From positions 1 to 20,517 of the IMG/VR virus record IMGVR_UViG_3300009285_002340: a stretch of 20,517 bases of DNA. One strand, written 5' to 3'. Under the pieces are notes generated by a model, which saw nothing but the letters and a program-made list of their open reading frames with translations, had not been told where the DNA came from and did not search any database. Source of the DNA: a virus. This document shows positions 1-5,458 of the stretch, in pieces (within the stretch, counting starts at the first letter, position 1; each line of letters begins with the position of its first letter). The translations under genes and the position numbers were made by a program.

Positions 1-476
1 CCGCTGAGGTTCGCCCCGCTGAGATTCGCCCCGCTGAGATACGCCTCGCGGAGGTCCGCTTCATAGAGATTCGCCCCGCTGAGATTCGCCCCGCTGAGGT
101 TCGCCCCGCTGAGGTTCGCCCCGCTGAGATACATCTCGGTGAGATACGTCTCGCGGAGGTTCGCCCCGCTGAGGTTCGCCCCGCTGAGGTTCGCCCCGCT
201 GAGATACGTCTCGCTGAGATACGTCTCGCGGAGGTTCGCCCCGCTGAGATTCGCCCCGCTGAGATTCGCCCCGCTGAGGTTCGCCCCGCTGAGATACGTC
301 TCGCTGAGATACGTCTCGCGGAGGTTCGCCCCGCGGAGGTTCGCCCCGCGGAGGTCCGCCCCGTGGAGGTCCGCCCCGTGGAGGTCCGCCCCGTGGAGGT
401 CCGCCCCGTGGAGGTCCGCCCCGTGGAGGTCCGCCTTGCGGAGGTCCGCCTTGCGGAGGTCCGCCTTGCGGCCGTC
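1..476 (-). repeat. 15-bp tandem repeat array encoding the pentapeptides
   Basis: The DNA itself is a tandem 15-mer array (units like CGCCCCGCTGAGGTT on the plus strand) with blocks of near-identical units: CCGTGGAGGTCCGCC is repeated at about 360-430 and GATACGTCTCGCTGA-type units occur in pairs. Identity at synonymous positions within blocks suggests recent unequal exchange or slippage rather than only selection on the protein. Confidence 0.85.
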
Positions 477-551
477 GTTGCCATCCTGGCGCCATAGCGC
501 GTGCAGACGCAAGACTTTCTTAAGTTCGTCCGCCGTCATCAGTGTTGTCAT
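1..551 (-). CDS. Pentapeptide-repeat protein, 3' end beyond the window
   Basis: Read leftward from the ATG at 551-549, the frame stays open to the window edge (183 codons, no stop). The N-terminus (MTTLMTADELKKVLRLHALW) is the kind of short helical cap seen in front of many pentapeptide-repeat proteins. From about residue 30 the protein is an unbroken run of A-D/N-L-x-x units (ADLRK, ADLHG, ANLSG, plus TYLSE variants), about 31 repeats, which by family knowledge folds as a right-handed quadrilateral beta-helix. It starts 22 bp after the zinc-ribbon gene at 574-933 and has GAGAAG upstream, so the two are probably one operon from the promoter at 1025-1053. The function of this member is unknown; some relatives (Qnr, MfpA) mimic DNA and bind gyrase, but nothing here shows that. 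Other frames over the same DNA give artefactual repetitive proteins. Confidence 0.88.
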   Translation of the reverse strand, partial: MTTLMTADELKKVLRLHALWRQDGNDGRKADLRKADLRKADLHGADLHGADLHGADLHGADLHGADLRGANLRGANLRETYLSETYLSGANLSGANLSGANLSGANLRETYLSETYLSGANLSGANLSGANLRETYLTEMYLSGANLSGANLSGANLSGANLYEADLREAYLSGANLSGANLS

Positions 552-573
552 GGTGTCTTCTCGTTGCGGGTCG

Positions 574-933
574 CTAGTTGCTCATGCGGTCGTAACAATT
601 CGGACAGGCCGTGCCGCGGGCGGTCGTCATGGGATGGGCGCTCATGTGCCCGCAGTCGCAGCGAATCTGGTCAACCGGCTGCGTCTTACGTGCGCCACGG
701 CCGGCGGCAATCTCTCCATCGCGGATCATGCCGTACCAGTCGGAGCAGAAACAAATTTCTTTCCCGGCAGCCAACTCAGCGACGATCTCCTCGCGAGTCT
801 TGGGTTTGCGCTTGAGATTCCCGGCCGTTACGATGTCCATTTTTACGGCCAGATCGATGAGCATTTGCGCCTGTTCATCCGACACGAATTCGCGATACCA
901 GCGTCCGTTGCTCAGCATTTGTTGGATTTTCAT
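574..933 (-). CDS. Small protein with C-terminal zinc ribbon, function unknown
   Basis: A 119-residue protein starting at the ATG at 933-931, preceded by a strong GAGGAGA ribosome site. The N-terminal half (MKIQQMLSNGRWYREFVSDEQ) looks like a compact helical segment. The C-terminal 35 residues carry C-x-CGH and CPNC pairs (IRCDCGHMSAH ... ACPNCYDRMS) and should bind one zinc; an earlier FCSDWYGMI segment adds another Cys. It is the first gene downstream of the consensus promoter at 1025-1053 and shares that transcript with the pentapeptide-repeat gene. I do not recognise the family. The longer frames on the plus strand here have no plausible start or domain and are shadows. Confidence 0.75.
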   Translation of the reverse strand: MKIQQMLSNGRWYREFVSDEQAQMLIDLAVKMDIVTAGNLKRKPKTREEIVAELAAGKEICFCSDWYGMIRDGEIAAGRGARKTQPVDQIRCDCGHMSAHPMTTARGTACPNCYDRMSN

Positions 934-1024
934 CGTCTATCTCCTCAGGTAATGATTGGGGCGCTCATGCGCCGTAGATGTGAAATGTTTCCATATGTCT
1001 CTTTGCTACTTCTCTCTATCAAAC

Positions 1025-1053
1025 ATTATAGCATGTCTATCGCCGTCTGTCAA
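1025..1053 (-). promoter_or_regulatory. Perfect sigma-70 promoter, leftward
   Basis: On the minus strand TTGACA (1053-1048), a 17-nt spacer and TATAAT (1030-1025): both hexamers match consensus exactly at optimal spacing. It would drive the zinc-ribbon and pentapeptide genes after an untranslated leader of about 85 nt. It lies back to back with the repressor promoter at 1085-1113, so the repressor may control both. Confidence 0.85.
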
Positions 1054-1084
1054 GCATGAGTTTGCGAACCTCGACTATTGATGA

Positions 1085-1113
1085 TTGACATTACGCCGCG
1101 AATAGTGTAAGCT
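1085..1113 (+). promoter_or_regulatory. Promoter for the XRE regulator, with possible operator half-sites
   Basis: TTGACA (1085-1090), 17-nt spacer, TAAGCT (1108-1113), followed by the regulator gene 30 bp on. ACTATT at 1074-1079 and AATAGT at 1101-1106 form an inverted pair bracketing the -35 box, a plausible but short operator for an autoregulating repressor. The operator is inference only. Confidence 0.7.
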
Positions 1114-1143
1114 AGGGACATGAACACGAAAGGAGACAAGGCG

Positions 1144-1395
1144 ATGACGATCAAAATGAACGCAAGATTTGTGCGCCACGTACTAGCAGATCGGGACATG
1201 AGCGCACGCGACCTGGCCGCCAGAGCCGGTGTAGGTGAGGCGACCATGTACCGGCTTATGGCAGGCGCGGCATTTACCAGCGATACGCTAGGGAAAATTG
1301 CAACGGCGCTGGGTTGTCATCCGGTGGATTTGATTGAAGCCAAGGGGTACAACTACCCACACTTGGTCGCCCCGACCATTTCAAACGGACGCTAG
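1144..1395 (+). CDS. XRE/Cro-type helix-turn-helix regulator
   Basis: An 83-residue DNA-binding protein. Residues about 8-60 (RHVLADRDMSARDLAARAGV ... YRLMAGAAF ... LGKIATALGCHPVDLIE) follow the XRE pattern: helix, turn-helix with R-A-G-V at the turn, a recognition helix (GEATMYRLMAG), then the A-x-A-L-G-C-x-P-x-D-L closing helix. I chose the ATG at 1144 because AGGAG lies 8 nt upstream; the in-frame ATG at 1120 sits on the predicted transcription start and would need leaderless translation. It is divergent from the zinc-ribbon/pentapeptide operon, the arrangement of a phage switch or of a control gene for an accessory operon. No dimerisation or peptidase domain is attached, so it is Cro-sized. 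Confidence 0.88.
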   Translation: MTIKMNARFVRHVLADRDMSARDLAARAGVGEATMYRLMAGAAFTSDTLGKIATALGCHPVDLIEAKGYNYPHLVAPTISNGR

Positions 1396-1410
1396 ACGAC
1401 TACGACGGGG

Positions 1411-1437
1411 GCTGAGGCGAAAGAAAAACGCCCCAGC
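1411..1437 (+). terminator. Stem-loop after the XRE gene, possible terminator
   Basis: GCTGAGGCG and CGCCCCAGC pair as a 9-bp stem with one mismatch around an A-rich 9-nt loop (AAAGAAAAA), 16 bp after the regulator's stop codon. The following TTCTGCC is only weakly T-rich, so intrinsic termination is plausible rather than certain. Confidence 0.45.
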
Positions 1438-1466
1438 TTCTGCCGAGACGCTTTGCTTGCGTATTA

Positions 1467-1508
1467 CTATCCTCGCCGGTTAGTTTGGCGACCGGTCGGC
1501 TAGGATAG
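1467..1508 (+). promoter_or_regulatory. 42-nt two-stem structured element upstream of the small-gene train
   Basis: CTATCCT (1467-1473) pairs with AGGATAG (1502-1508); inside it CCGGT (1476-1480) pairs with ACCGG (1491-1495) around a 10-nt loop, with GCCGG/CCGGTCGGC offering an alternative register. It lies between the putative terminator at 1411-1437 and the start of the next operon, where a leader structure, processing site or protein-binding palindrome would be expected. Its function cannot be read from the sequence. Confidence 0.4.
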
Positions 1509-1525
1509 CTCACCAACCACCGGCC

Positions 1526-1738
1526 TTGCGGCGCAAAGTTGGCGGGACCGTGTGGCAGGATAACCTGCGCCGCCTCATTCGCAGCGAAGAAGAAGAGTTG
1601 GTCGTCATCCGCCAGATGATGGCGCAGACCGACCACCCGGAGCGATTGCGCGCCTTTGGCGAGATGCTGGCGCGCAAGGTAGAACGCGTGACGCTACTCC
1701 ACCAATTACTCAACTATTCCGACAGGGGGGACAAATGA
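1526..1738 (+). CDS. Small alpha-helical protein, function unknown
   Basis: A frame of 70 residues rich in charged helical segments (LRRLIRSEEEELVVIRQMMA, FGEMLARKVERVTLLHQLLN), likely a short helical hairpin or coiled coil. The start is uncertain: TTG at 1526 gives 70 residues, and GTG at 1550 (VWQDNLRRLIRSEEE) gives 62 and sits behind a weak GGCGGG. The stop overlaps the next gene's start as ATGA, so translation is coupled to the membrane protein at 1735. It opens the rightward train of small genes. I do not recognise the family. Confidence 0.55.
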   Translation: MRRKVGGTVWQDNLRRLIRSEEEELVVIRQMMAQTDHPERLRAFGEMLARKVERVTLLHQLLNYSDRGDK

Positions 1739-2007
1739 TTCCTGAGATGCGGGCTTACTTCGAGTTTGTTGGTGCGCTGACCACGCTCGCCGGGGCGATG
1801 GCCTGGTGGCGACGCGAAACTCCTGAAGAGGACGCCGCGGTCGTGGCGGCCACCGACGTAGTGCTTGAGACGCTCAGTAACGGGGACCTGGTGGGGCGTA
1901 CCGAGTGCGTGCAACACAAAAACATGAGGGATGCGATCACGGTGGAAGAGGCGCAGGCCATGCACGAAGAGGCCGAACTGCGGCGCTTCGGCTGGGGGAG
2001 GAATTGA
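1735..2007 (+). CDS. Small protein with N-terminal hydrophobic segment, function unknown
   Basis: 90 residues starting at an ATGA overlap with the previous gene, preceded by AGGGGGG. Residues about 7-26 (AYFEFVGALTTLAGAMAWWR) could form one membrane helix with a positive WWRRE stop-transfer end. The remainder is soluble and acidic (EEDAAVVAATDVVLETLSNG, VEEAQAMHEEAELRRFGWGR). It ends overlapping the next start by TGATG. The dense overlaps on both sides argue that it is a true gene. No family recognised. Confidence 0.65.
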   Translation: MIPEMRAYFEFVGALTTLAGAMAWWRRETPEEDAAVVAATDVVLETLSNGDLVGRTECVQHKNMRDAITVEEAQAMHEEAELRRFGWGRN

Positions 2008-2126
2008 TGCAACAACTCATTGCCGCCGCTATCGTCGCCGTCGCCTTGTGGGTGGTTATCACCGCTGCGGGCATGGCGTCGCTCATCTACGCCGGGCACG
2101 GCTGCACCGTAGTCTGGGGCTGCTAG
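2007..2126 (+). CDS. 39-residue single-pass membrane mini-protein
   Basis: Starts at the ATG at 2007, one base inside the TGA of the upstream gene, with GGGGGAGGA as an excellent ribosome site. The protein (MQQLIAAAIVAVALWVVITA then AGMASLIYAGHGCTVVWGC) is almost wholly one hydrophobic helix of about 28 residues followed by a short Cys-containing tail. Overlap, ribosome site and amphipathic start support it despite its length. The role is unknown; membrane mini-proteins of this type are common in phage early regions. Confidence 0.6.
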   Translation: MQQLIAAAIVAVALWVVITAAGMASLIYAGHGCTVVWGC

Positions 2127-2128
2127 TC

Positions 2129-2371
2129 ATGTACGACATCACGCAAGTTGGCCCGTCGCTGTGGCGGGCGGAAGTCTGGCTAAACGGGGACTACTACACG
2201 ACCACGCACGAGAGCTACGCCGCGGCGCAGGCGTGGGTGCGACAGTTGCTAGGCGGCGTCCGCGCTGGCGGCAGACGGGAGCCCCCTGGGCGCGGAGGAA
2301 CCGATGACCCGGATGCAAGGGCGCGGGCTGGCCCTGATGCTTATTTCGTTTTTTGTCGTGCTGTCGTTTGA
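2129..2371 (+). CDS. Small protein with beta-rich N-terminal half, function unknown
   Basis: 80 residues from the ATG at 2129, 2 bp after the preceding stop. The first 41 residues (MYDITQVGPSLWRAEVWLNG, then DYYTTTHESYAAAQAWVRQLL) look like a beta-beta-alpha mini-domain typical of small phage proteins. The C-terminal half (GGVRAGGRREPPGRGG...) is low-complexity and overlaps the next gene by 68 bp, which is unusual for this compact operon. The natural end may be nearer 2255, with the tail the product of a lost stop codon or a sequencing indel. Confidence 0.5.
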   Translation: MYDITQVGPSLWRAEVWLNGDYYTTTHESYAAAQAWVRQLLGGVRAGGRREPPGRGGTDDPDARARAGPDAYFVFCRAVV

Positions 2372-2477
2372 GGTGTTCCCGAACGACCTGGACGCTACCT
2401 ACAGCATGGTCCTGATTACCGTGGCCTACGCGCTCGCCGGCGTCGGCTGCATCTACATGCTGGTGGATTTGTCGTGA
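2304..2477 (+). CDS. 57-residue two-helix membrane protein
   Basis: ATG at 2304 with GGAGGAA 5 nt upstream, the best ribosome site in this operon. The protein has two hydrophobic helices (GLALMLISFFVVLSFEVF and MVLITVAYALAGVGCIYMLV) joined by a short polar PNDLDATYS loop, so both ends should face the same side of the membrane. Its stop overlaps the start of the PP-loop gene as GTGA, giving translational coupling. Two-helix proteins this size in phages include holins and superinfection-exclusion proteins; the sequence does not decide between them. Confidence 0.65.
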   Translation: MTRMQGRGLALMLISFFVVLSFEVFPNDLDATYSMVLITVAYALAGVGCIYMLVDLS

Positions 2478-3229
2478 CGCGTCCCATCTGCTGGTCCTAT
2501 GGCGGCGGCGTCCAAACTATCGCCATCCTGGTGCTCGTCGCGCAAGGCAAACTGCCTACGCCGCGTCTGGCAATCATGGCGGACACGGGCCGCGAACGGT
2601 CCGGCACCTGGCGTTACCTGGAGCAATACGCGCGGCCGCTCATGGAGCAGCTAGACATCGAGTTTCATCACGCCGGGCACGATCTGGCGACGGTGGACTT
2701 GTACGCGGGGACAGGCGACCTGCTCATTCCGGCGTTCACCGCCGGCGGGAAGCTGCCGACCTTTTGCAGCGACAAATGGAAGCGGCGGGTAGTGCGCCGC
2801 TATCTGCGCCGGCTAGGCTATGGCCCCGACAATCCGGTTACGGAGTGGCTCGGTATCAGCCTGGACGAAATCCATCGGCTGCGTCAATCCGATGTGGATT
2901 GGGTCGAAACGCGCTGGTCGCTCGTGTTTGACGTGCCGCTGCGTCGAGTCGAGTGCGAGACGATTATCGAGCGATACGGGCTGCCGTTGCCCAGCAAATC
3001 GGCGTGTTGGATGTGCCCGCACTTGACCAACGATGAATGGCGCGACGTGCGGGACAACGACCCGGACGATTTTGAACAGGCCATCCGGTTGGACGCGCAG
3101 ATACGGGCGGCGGACAGTCGGGGCGGCGTGTTTCTGCATCCTAGCCGCATGCCGTTGGCTGACGCAGACCTGGGCGCCGAGGCCGCGCCGTTGCCGCTGT
3201 TGGAATGTGCGAATAGCTGCTGGACATAG
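2474..3229 (+). CDS. PP-loop ATPase of the PAPS-reductase family
   Basis: 251 residues from a GTG at 2474 that overlaps the preceding stop. Residues 8-15 (SYGGGVQT) are the pyrophosphate-binding PP-loop, followed by the family's MADTGRERSGTWRYLE strand-helix. FCSDKWKRRVVRRYL matches the C-x-x-x-W/K-x-x-P/V motif of PAPS reductase/DndC-like proteins. The C-terminal third has the phage-family signature ACWMCPHLTNDEWRDVRDND, GGVFLHPSRMPL and a terminal ECANSCW. Such enzymes activate a substrate by adenylation, usually for sulfur transfer; paired Cys may hold an Fe-S cluster. Family membership is secure, the substrate is not. Annotated phage relatives are usually called phosphoadenosine phosphosulfate reductase although sulfate assimilation is unlikely; a nucleotide or DNA-modification role is possible. 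Confidence 0.88.
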   Translation: MTRPICWSYGGGVQTIAILVLVAQGKLPTPRLAIMADTGRERSGTWRYLEQYARPLMEQLDIEFHHAGHDLATVDLYAGTGDLLIPAFTAGGKLPTFCSDKWKRRVVRRYLRRLGYGPDNPVTEWLGISLDEIHRLRQSDVDWVETRWSLVFDVPLRRVECETIIERYGLPLPSKSACWMCPHLTNDEWRDVRDNDPDDFEQAIRLDAQIRAADSRGGVFLHPSRMPLADADLGAEAAPLPLLECANSCWT

Positions 3230-3238
3230 GGGGGGGAC

Positions 3239-3490
3239 ATGGCAGCAATAGATAGCGGGCGCAAATATGTACCGCCAAAGAACTGGGCCGGGACCGACGA
3301 AAACTCCGCTCGCATCTACCTAGACAGCGACGACGACGCGCGCCTGGACGGTGAGTTGCCGGAAGAGGTCGACCGCGGCCTGGTCTTTGTGGCGCAGCTG
3401 GTGCTGATGGCCGTCATCACGGCAGTCATACTCGCCACGGCGGCAGTGCTCATGTGGCTGGCGCCGGAGACGACGGGGATGCTGCCGTGA
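3239..3490 (+). CDS. Small single-pass membrane protein, C-terminal anchor
   Basis: 83 residues from the ATG at 3239, preceded by an eight-G run that may act as a weak ribosome site. The first 45 residues are polar and acidic (NSARIYLDSDDDARLDGELP). Residues about 48-76 (LVFVAQLVLMAVITAVILAT then AAVLMWLA) form one long membrane helix, with only a short tail outside. The stop overlaps the next start as GTGA. The topology is clear, the function unknown. Confidence 0.65.
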   Translation: MAAIDSGRKYVPPKNWAGTDENSARIYLDSDDDARLDGELPEEVDRGLVFVAQLVLMAVITAVILATAAVLMWLAPETTGMLP

Positions 3491-3702
3491 ACGCCACCCC
3501 CTACGACCCGACCACGGCTACGGACAACGGAGACCGCTGGCTAAGCGCGACCGACCTGGAAATCTGCGACGCGATTCGCCAACTGGAGGCACGCCGCGCC
3601 GCATTGGCAGTGAACGACCCAGTTATTTACGATCTGAATTCCAAACTCAATGAGCGGCGCCTAGATCTAGTTTTCAACCGGCGCAAGCGCCAACGCAAAT
3701 AG
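3487..3702 (+). CDS. Small helical protein with basic tail, function unknown
   Basis: Begins at a GTG overlapping the previous stop and encodes 71 residues. A polar N-terminus is followed by a predicted helical pair (ATDLEICDAIRQLEARRAAL, YDLNSKLNERRLDLVF) and a strongly basic NRRKRQRK end, which could bind nucleic acid. An upstream in-frame GTG at 3454 lies inside the preceding gene's membrane segment and is less likely. It is the last gene of the tightly overlapping train that begins near 1526. Confidence 0.6.
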   Translation: MNATPYDPTTATDNGDRWLSATDLEICDAIRQLEARRAALAVNDPVIYDLNSKLNERRLDLVFNRRKRQRK

Positions 3703-3720
3703 ACATTCTCAGCAGCACCC

Positions 3721-3868
3721 GCACCGGGTTCGGCTGCCGGCGTGCATATGCGTCGTCAAGGGCCGGGAAGGCCCACCTCATTAGCGCAGTCGTGAAAGGT
3801 GGGCCGCGGGAATCCTCCTTGTTGGTTGGACGAAGCCCCTGGGCGCAAGCCTGGGGGCGGGGGGGCAT
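3721..3868 (+). other. Structured G-rich stretch without a convincing gene; possible ncRNA or IS200/IS605-type end
   Basis: Three hairpins follow one another: GCAC...GTGC with inner CGG/CCG (3721-3745); GGCCCACCT (3770-3778) with AGGTGGGCC (3797-3805), a perfect 9-bp stem; and CCCCTGGGC-GCAA-GCCTGGGGG (about 3837-3858), a 9-bp stem with two G-U pairs closed by a GNRA tetraloop. GGGCC at 3760-3764 can instead pair with GGCCC at 3770-3774, excluding the second hairpin. The GAAGCCCC-hairpin-GGGGGC pattern resembles the right-end hairpin of IS200/IS605 elements and the 3' end of TnpB-associated guide RNAs, but there is no transposase here. The short frames crossing it have no credible start or domain. 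Confidence 0.4.
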
Positions 3869-4114
3869 ATTGACAGGCAACTGACCCCGCAACAACTATC
3901 TGCCCTACGCTGCATCCGCACGGCGTCCACCGTATGGCGACATAGTGTCGCCGGCGGCACGCTGGGCATCCCCGGCTGGATGTGGGCCGCGCTGACGGCC
4001 AAGGGCGCACTCGCACGGCGCACCAATGGGGAAACAGGCCGCTACGAGTACCGGCTCACCGACGCCGGCGGGGACGCGTGCGCCGCATTGACAGTTGCAA
4101 TTTCACCGGAATAG
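3869..4114 (+). CDS. Winged-helix-like small protein, start unclear or 5' truncated
   Basis: A continuous frame ending at the TAG at 4112-4114 reads RQLTPQQLSALRCIRTASTV, then GIPGWMWAALTAKGALARRT, then YEYRLTDAGGDACAAL. This looks like a small winged helix: helices, then L-x-x-K-G-x-L-x-R, a beta wing and Y-x-L-T-x-A-G. The frame is open back to about 3784 but contains no ATG, GTG or TTG; the coordinate given is an ATT at 3869 following a G7 run. A TTG at 3870 in the neighbouring frame would fit if one base were different. Either it uses a rare start, there is an indel, or the structured element at 3721-3868 has replaced its 5' end. Confidence 0.5.
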   Translation: MDRQLTPQQLSALRCIRTASTVWRHSVAGGTLGIPGWMWAALTAKGALARRTNGETGRYEYRLTDAGGDACAALTVAISPE

Positions 4115-4123
4115 GTGTAAAAT
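4095..4123 (+). promoter_or_regulatory. Promoter for the structured leader and first HNH gene
   Basis: TTGCAA (4095-4100), 17-nt spacer, TAAAAT (4118-4123), with TG directly before the -10. Transcription would begin around 4130, a few bases before the first arm of the pseudoknot at 4139. It overlaps the end of the preceding gene. Confidence 0.6.
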
Positions 4124-4138
4124 AGAGATGCGAAATAA

Positions 4139-4291
4139 GCGCCTGGAAACGCACTCGCCACATAGCACAGGTTTTTTTGTGCTGAAGAGCATATCACTGT
4201 TTCGACGTAAAGGTCGGGACTTAGGGCAGTCACACACAGATTCCTGTGCTGTTGGCGACGCTTTCCAGGCGCACCCTAAGTCCCGACCTTT
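4139..4291 (+). ncRNA. Predicted large pseudoknot RNA in the leader of the HNH gene
   Basis: Two inverted repeats interleave. Arm A (4139-4171, starting GCGCCTGGAAA and ending AGCACAGG) pairs with A' (4243-4272, CCTGTGCT ... TTTCCAGGCGC), about 30 bp with small bulges. Arm B (4209-4226, AAAGGTCGGGACTTAGGG) lies in the loop of A and is perfectly complementary over 18 bp to B' (4274-4291), one base after A'. A-B-A'-B' order is a pseudoknot. AGCACA/TGTGCT (4164-4183) forms a competing small hairpin. A ribosome site, GGAGG at 4301, follows B' directly, so folding could gate translation. The HEARO/omega RNAs found before IscB HNH genes are an analogous arrangement, but this protein has no RuvC part, so equivalence is not shown. 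The pairing is seen in the sequence; the RNA role is inferred. Confidence 0.6.
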
Positions 4292-4313
4292 GCGCGTTCT
4301 GGAGGTGTGGCAA

Positions 4314-4940
4314 ATGACAACATTGAAGCGGTGTCCCAAGTGTGGAATAGAGAAACCGGCGACGAAAGAATTTTTCGCACGCAATAGCAAAAGCCGTGAT
4401 GGATTTCATTCTCTGTGCAAAACATGCGCCGCCGATTATGGACGCGAATGGCGAAAAAATAATGCCGAACGTCTGGCGGCAAGTAAACGGGAATATGCGG
4501 AATCAAATAAAGAGCGACTAGCTGAGTATCAACGGAATTACCATGCTGTCCACAGGGAGGAAAAGATAGAACGAACCCGCTTATGGGTTCTAAACAATCG
4601 CGAAAAATCAACGGCATATCACCGCAGATATACACCACAATGGCGGGCTGCGAATCCGGAGAAAAATCGCGCAATTGATCAGAGACGGTATGCGCGTCTT
4701 TGTAAAGCGAACGGGGGCCATACCGGCACAGACGTTCAAGCACAATATAAACGTCAAAAAGGCAAATGCTTTTGGTGTGGTGTCAAGGTAGGCGATGCCT
4801 ATCATGTAGACCACGTGGTTCCATTAGCCCGCGGTGGCTCGAACGGTCCTGAAAATTTAGTCATATCCTGTGCGCCGTGTAATCAATCGAAAGGCGCAAA
4901 ACTTCCGCACGAGTGGCCGCGTGGCAACCGACTGATCTAG
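4314..4940 (+). CDS. HNH endonuclease with N-terminal zinc finger, homing type
   Basis: 208 residues from the ATG at 4314, with GGAGG 8 nt upstream. The frame is open to 4095, but that extension would translate the pseudoknot. Residues 7-38 form a zinc finger (CPKC ... LCKTC). A long charged helical linker of about 100 residues follows, with repeated Y-x-x-N-x-E/K-R motifs of the kind that lie along DNA. The C-terminal HNH domain has C152/C155, the D166-H167 catalytic pair (HVDHVVPLARGG), N181 and C186-x-x-C189. It should cut double-stranded DNA with one metal. A close paralogue lies at 8721-9392, and both end in nearly the same KLPxEW...RLI. As a free-standing gene with its own promoter and structured leader it behaves like a phage homing endonuclease. 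Confidence 0.9.
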   Translation: MTTLKRCPKCGIEKPATKEFFARNSKSRDGFHSLCKTCAADYGREWRKNNAERLAASKREYAESNKERLAEYQRNYHAVHREEKIERTRLWVLNNREKSTAYHRRYTPQWRAANPEKNRAIDQRRYARLCKANGGHTGTDVQAQYKRQKGKCFWCGVKVGDAYHVDHVVPLARGGSNGPENLVISCAPCNQSKGAKLPHEWPRGNRLI

Positions 4941-5029
4941 GTAATTCGCCATCGGGCGTTTACATACAACTTGGCCCCGTCATGCCTATAAGCAGGACAC
5001 AGCCACTACTAGCAGAAAGAGGTATTTCA

Positions 5030-5458
5030 ATGTTTGACACCAAGAAGTATACCCAATCTCGGTTCGTGAAAGGCGCAGATTTAGTCGAGGGTGAACGTGT
5101 AGTTTTGACGATTAAGTCGGCGGAGGAACAGACCTTCGAGCAATCCGGGGATACGGTGCCATGCCTTTCATTTCTTGAGATTGACCAGGGGCTGACCCTG
5201 AATCGCACCCGTATCGCTAAGCTCGTAGAGATGTTTGGCGAGGAAACAGAAGAATGGGTAGGTCAACGTATTGCCATCTACCCCGTCCCCGTGACCTTCC
5301 AGGGGAAAAGCACAATGGGCGTCGCCGTCGGCAAGGCGCCGTCACGTGCGAAGGCGCGTGTTTCGGTAGACAACGACGTTGAATTTGAGCAGCCCGCCAA
5401 ACGCAAGGCTGCGCCCGTGGCGGTAGTGGAGGATGACGACAATGAGTCTCCCTTCTGA
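5030..5458 (+). CDS. OB-fold-like replication protein with SSB-type acidic tail
   Basis: 142 residues from the ATG at 5030 (AGAGG 7 nt upstream; the longer frame reaches back to 4913 but overlaps the HNH gene). The core (FVKGADLVEGERVVLTIKSA ... LTLNRTRIAKLVEMFGEETE ... WVGQRIAIYPVPVTFQGKST) matches a common phage family with L-x-L-N-x-T, W-V-G and alternating strands, consistent with an OB fold. After a basic KRKAAP linker the protein ends in VVEDDDNESPF, an acidic tail closing on a Phe, like the DDDIPF tip by which SSB proteins recruit partners. Its place just before the primase-helicase supports a single-strand binding role. The family assignment is by pattern only. Its last 17 bp overlap the next gene. 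Confidence 0.65.
   Translation: MFDTKKYTQSRFVKGADLVEGERVVLTIKSAEEQTFEQSGDTVPCLSFLEIDQGLTLNRTRIAKLVEMFGEETEEWVGQRIAIYPVPVTFQGKSTMGVAVGKAPSRAKARVSVDNDVEFEQPAKRKAAPVAVVEDDDNESPF

Noticed and set aside
1-476. CRISPR array
   Set aside because: The 15-bp units are contiguous and coding with no spacers.
139-1059. A 306-codon plus-strand frame and a 144-codon minus-strand frame over the repeat region
   Set aside because: They are the out-of-phase readings of the pentapeptide array; only the minus-strand frame from 551 gives A-D/N-L-x-x units with a proper N-terminal cap, and the plus-strand frame also runs antisense through the zinc-ribbon gene and its promoter.
3674-4026. Minus-strand frames of 73-86 codons opposite the structured stretch
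   Set aside because: They are Pro/Arg-rich readings of a GC-rich strand with no ribosome site or family pattern, and they run against the winged-helix-like frame.
4095-4313. N-terminal extension of the first HNH protein to 281 residues
   Set aside because: It would translate both arms of the pseudoknot, starts at the promoter -35 box, and has no ribosome site; the ATG at 4314 has GGAGG at good spacing and the zinc finger starts at once.
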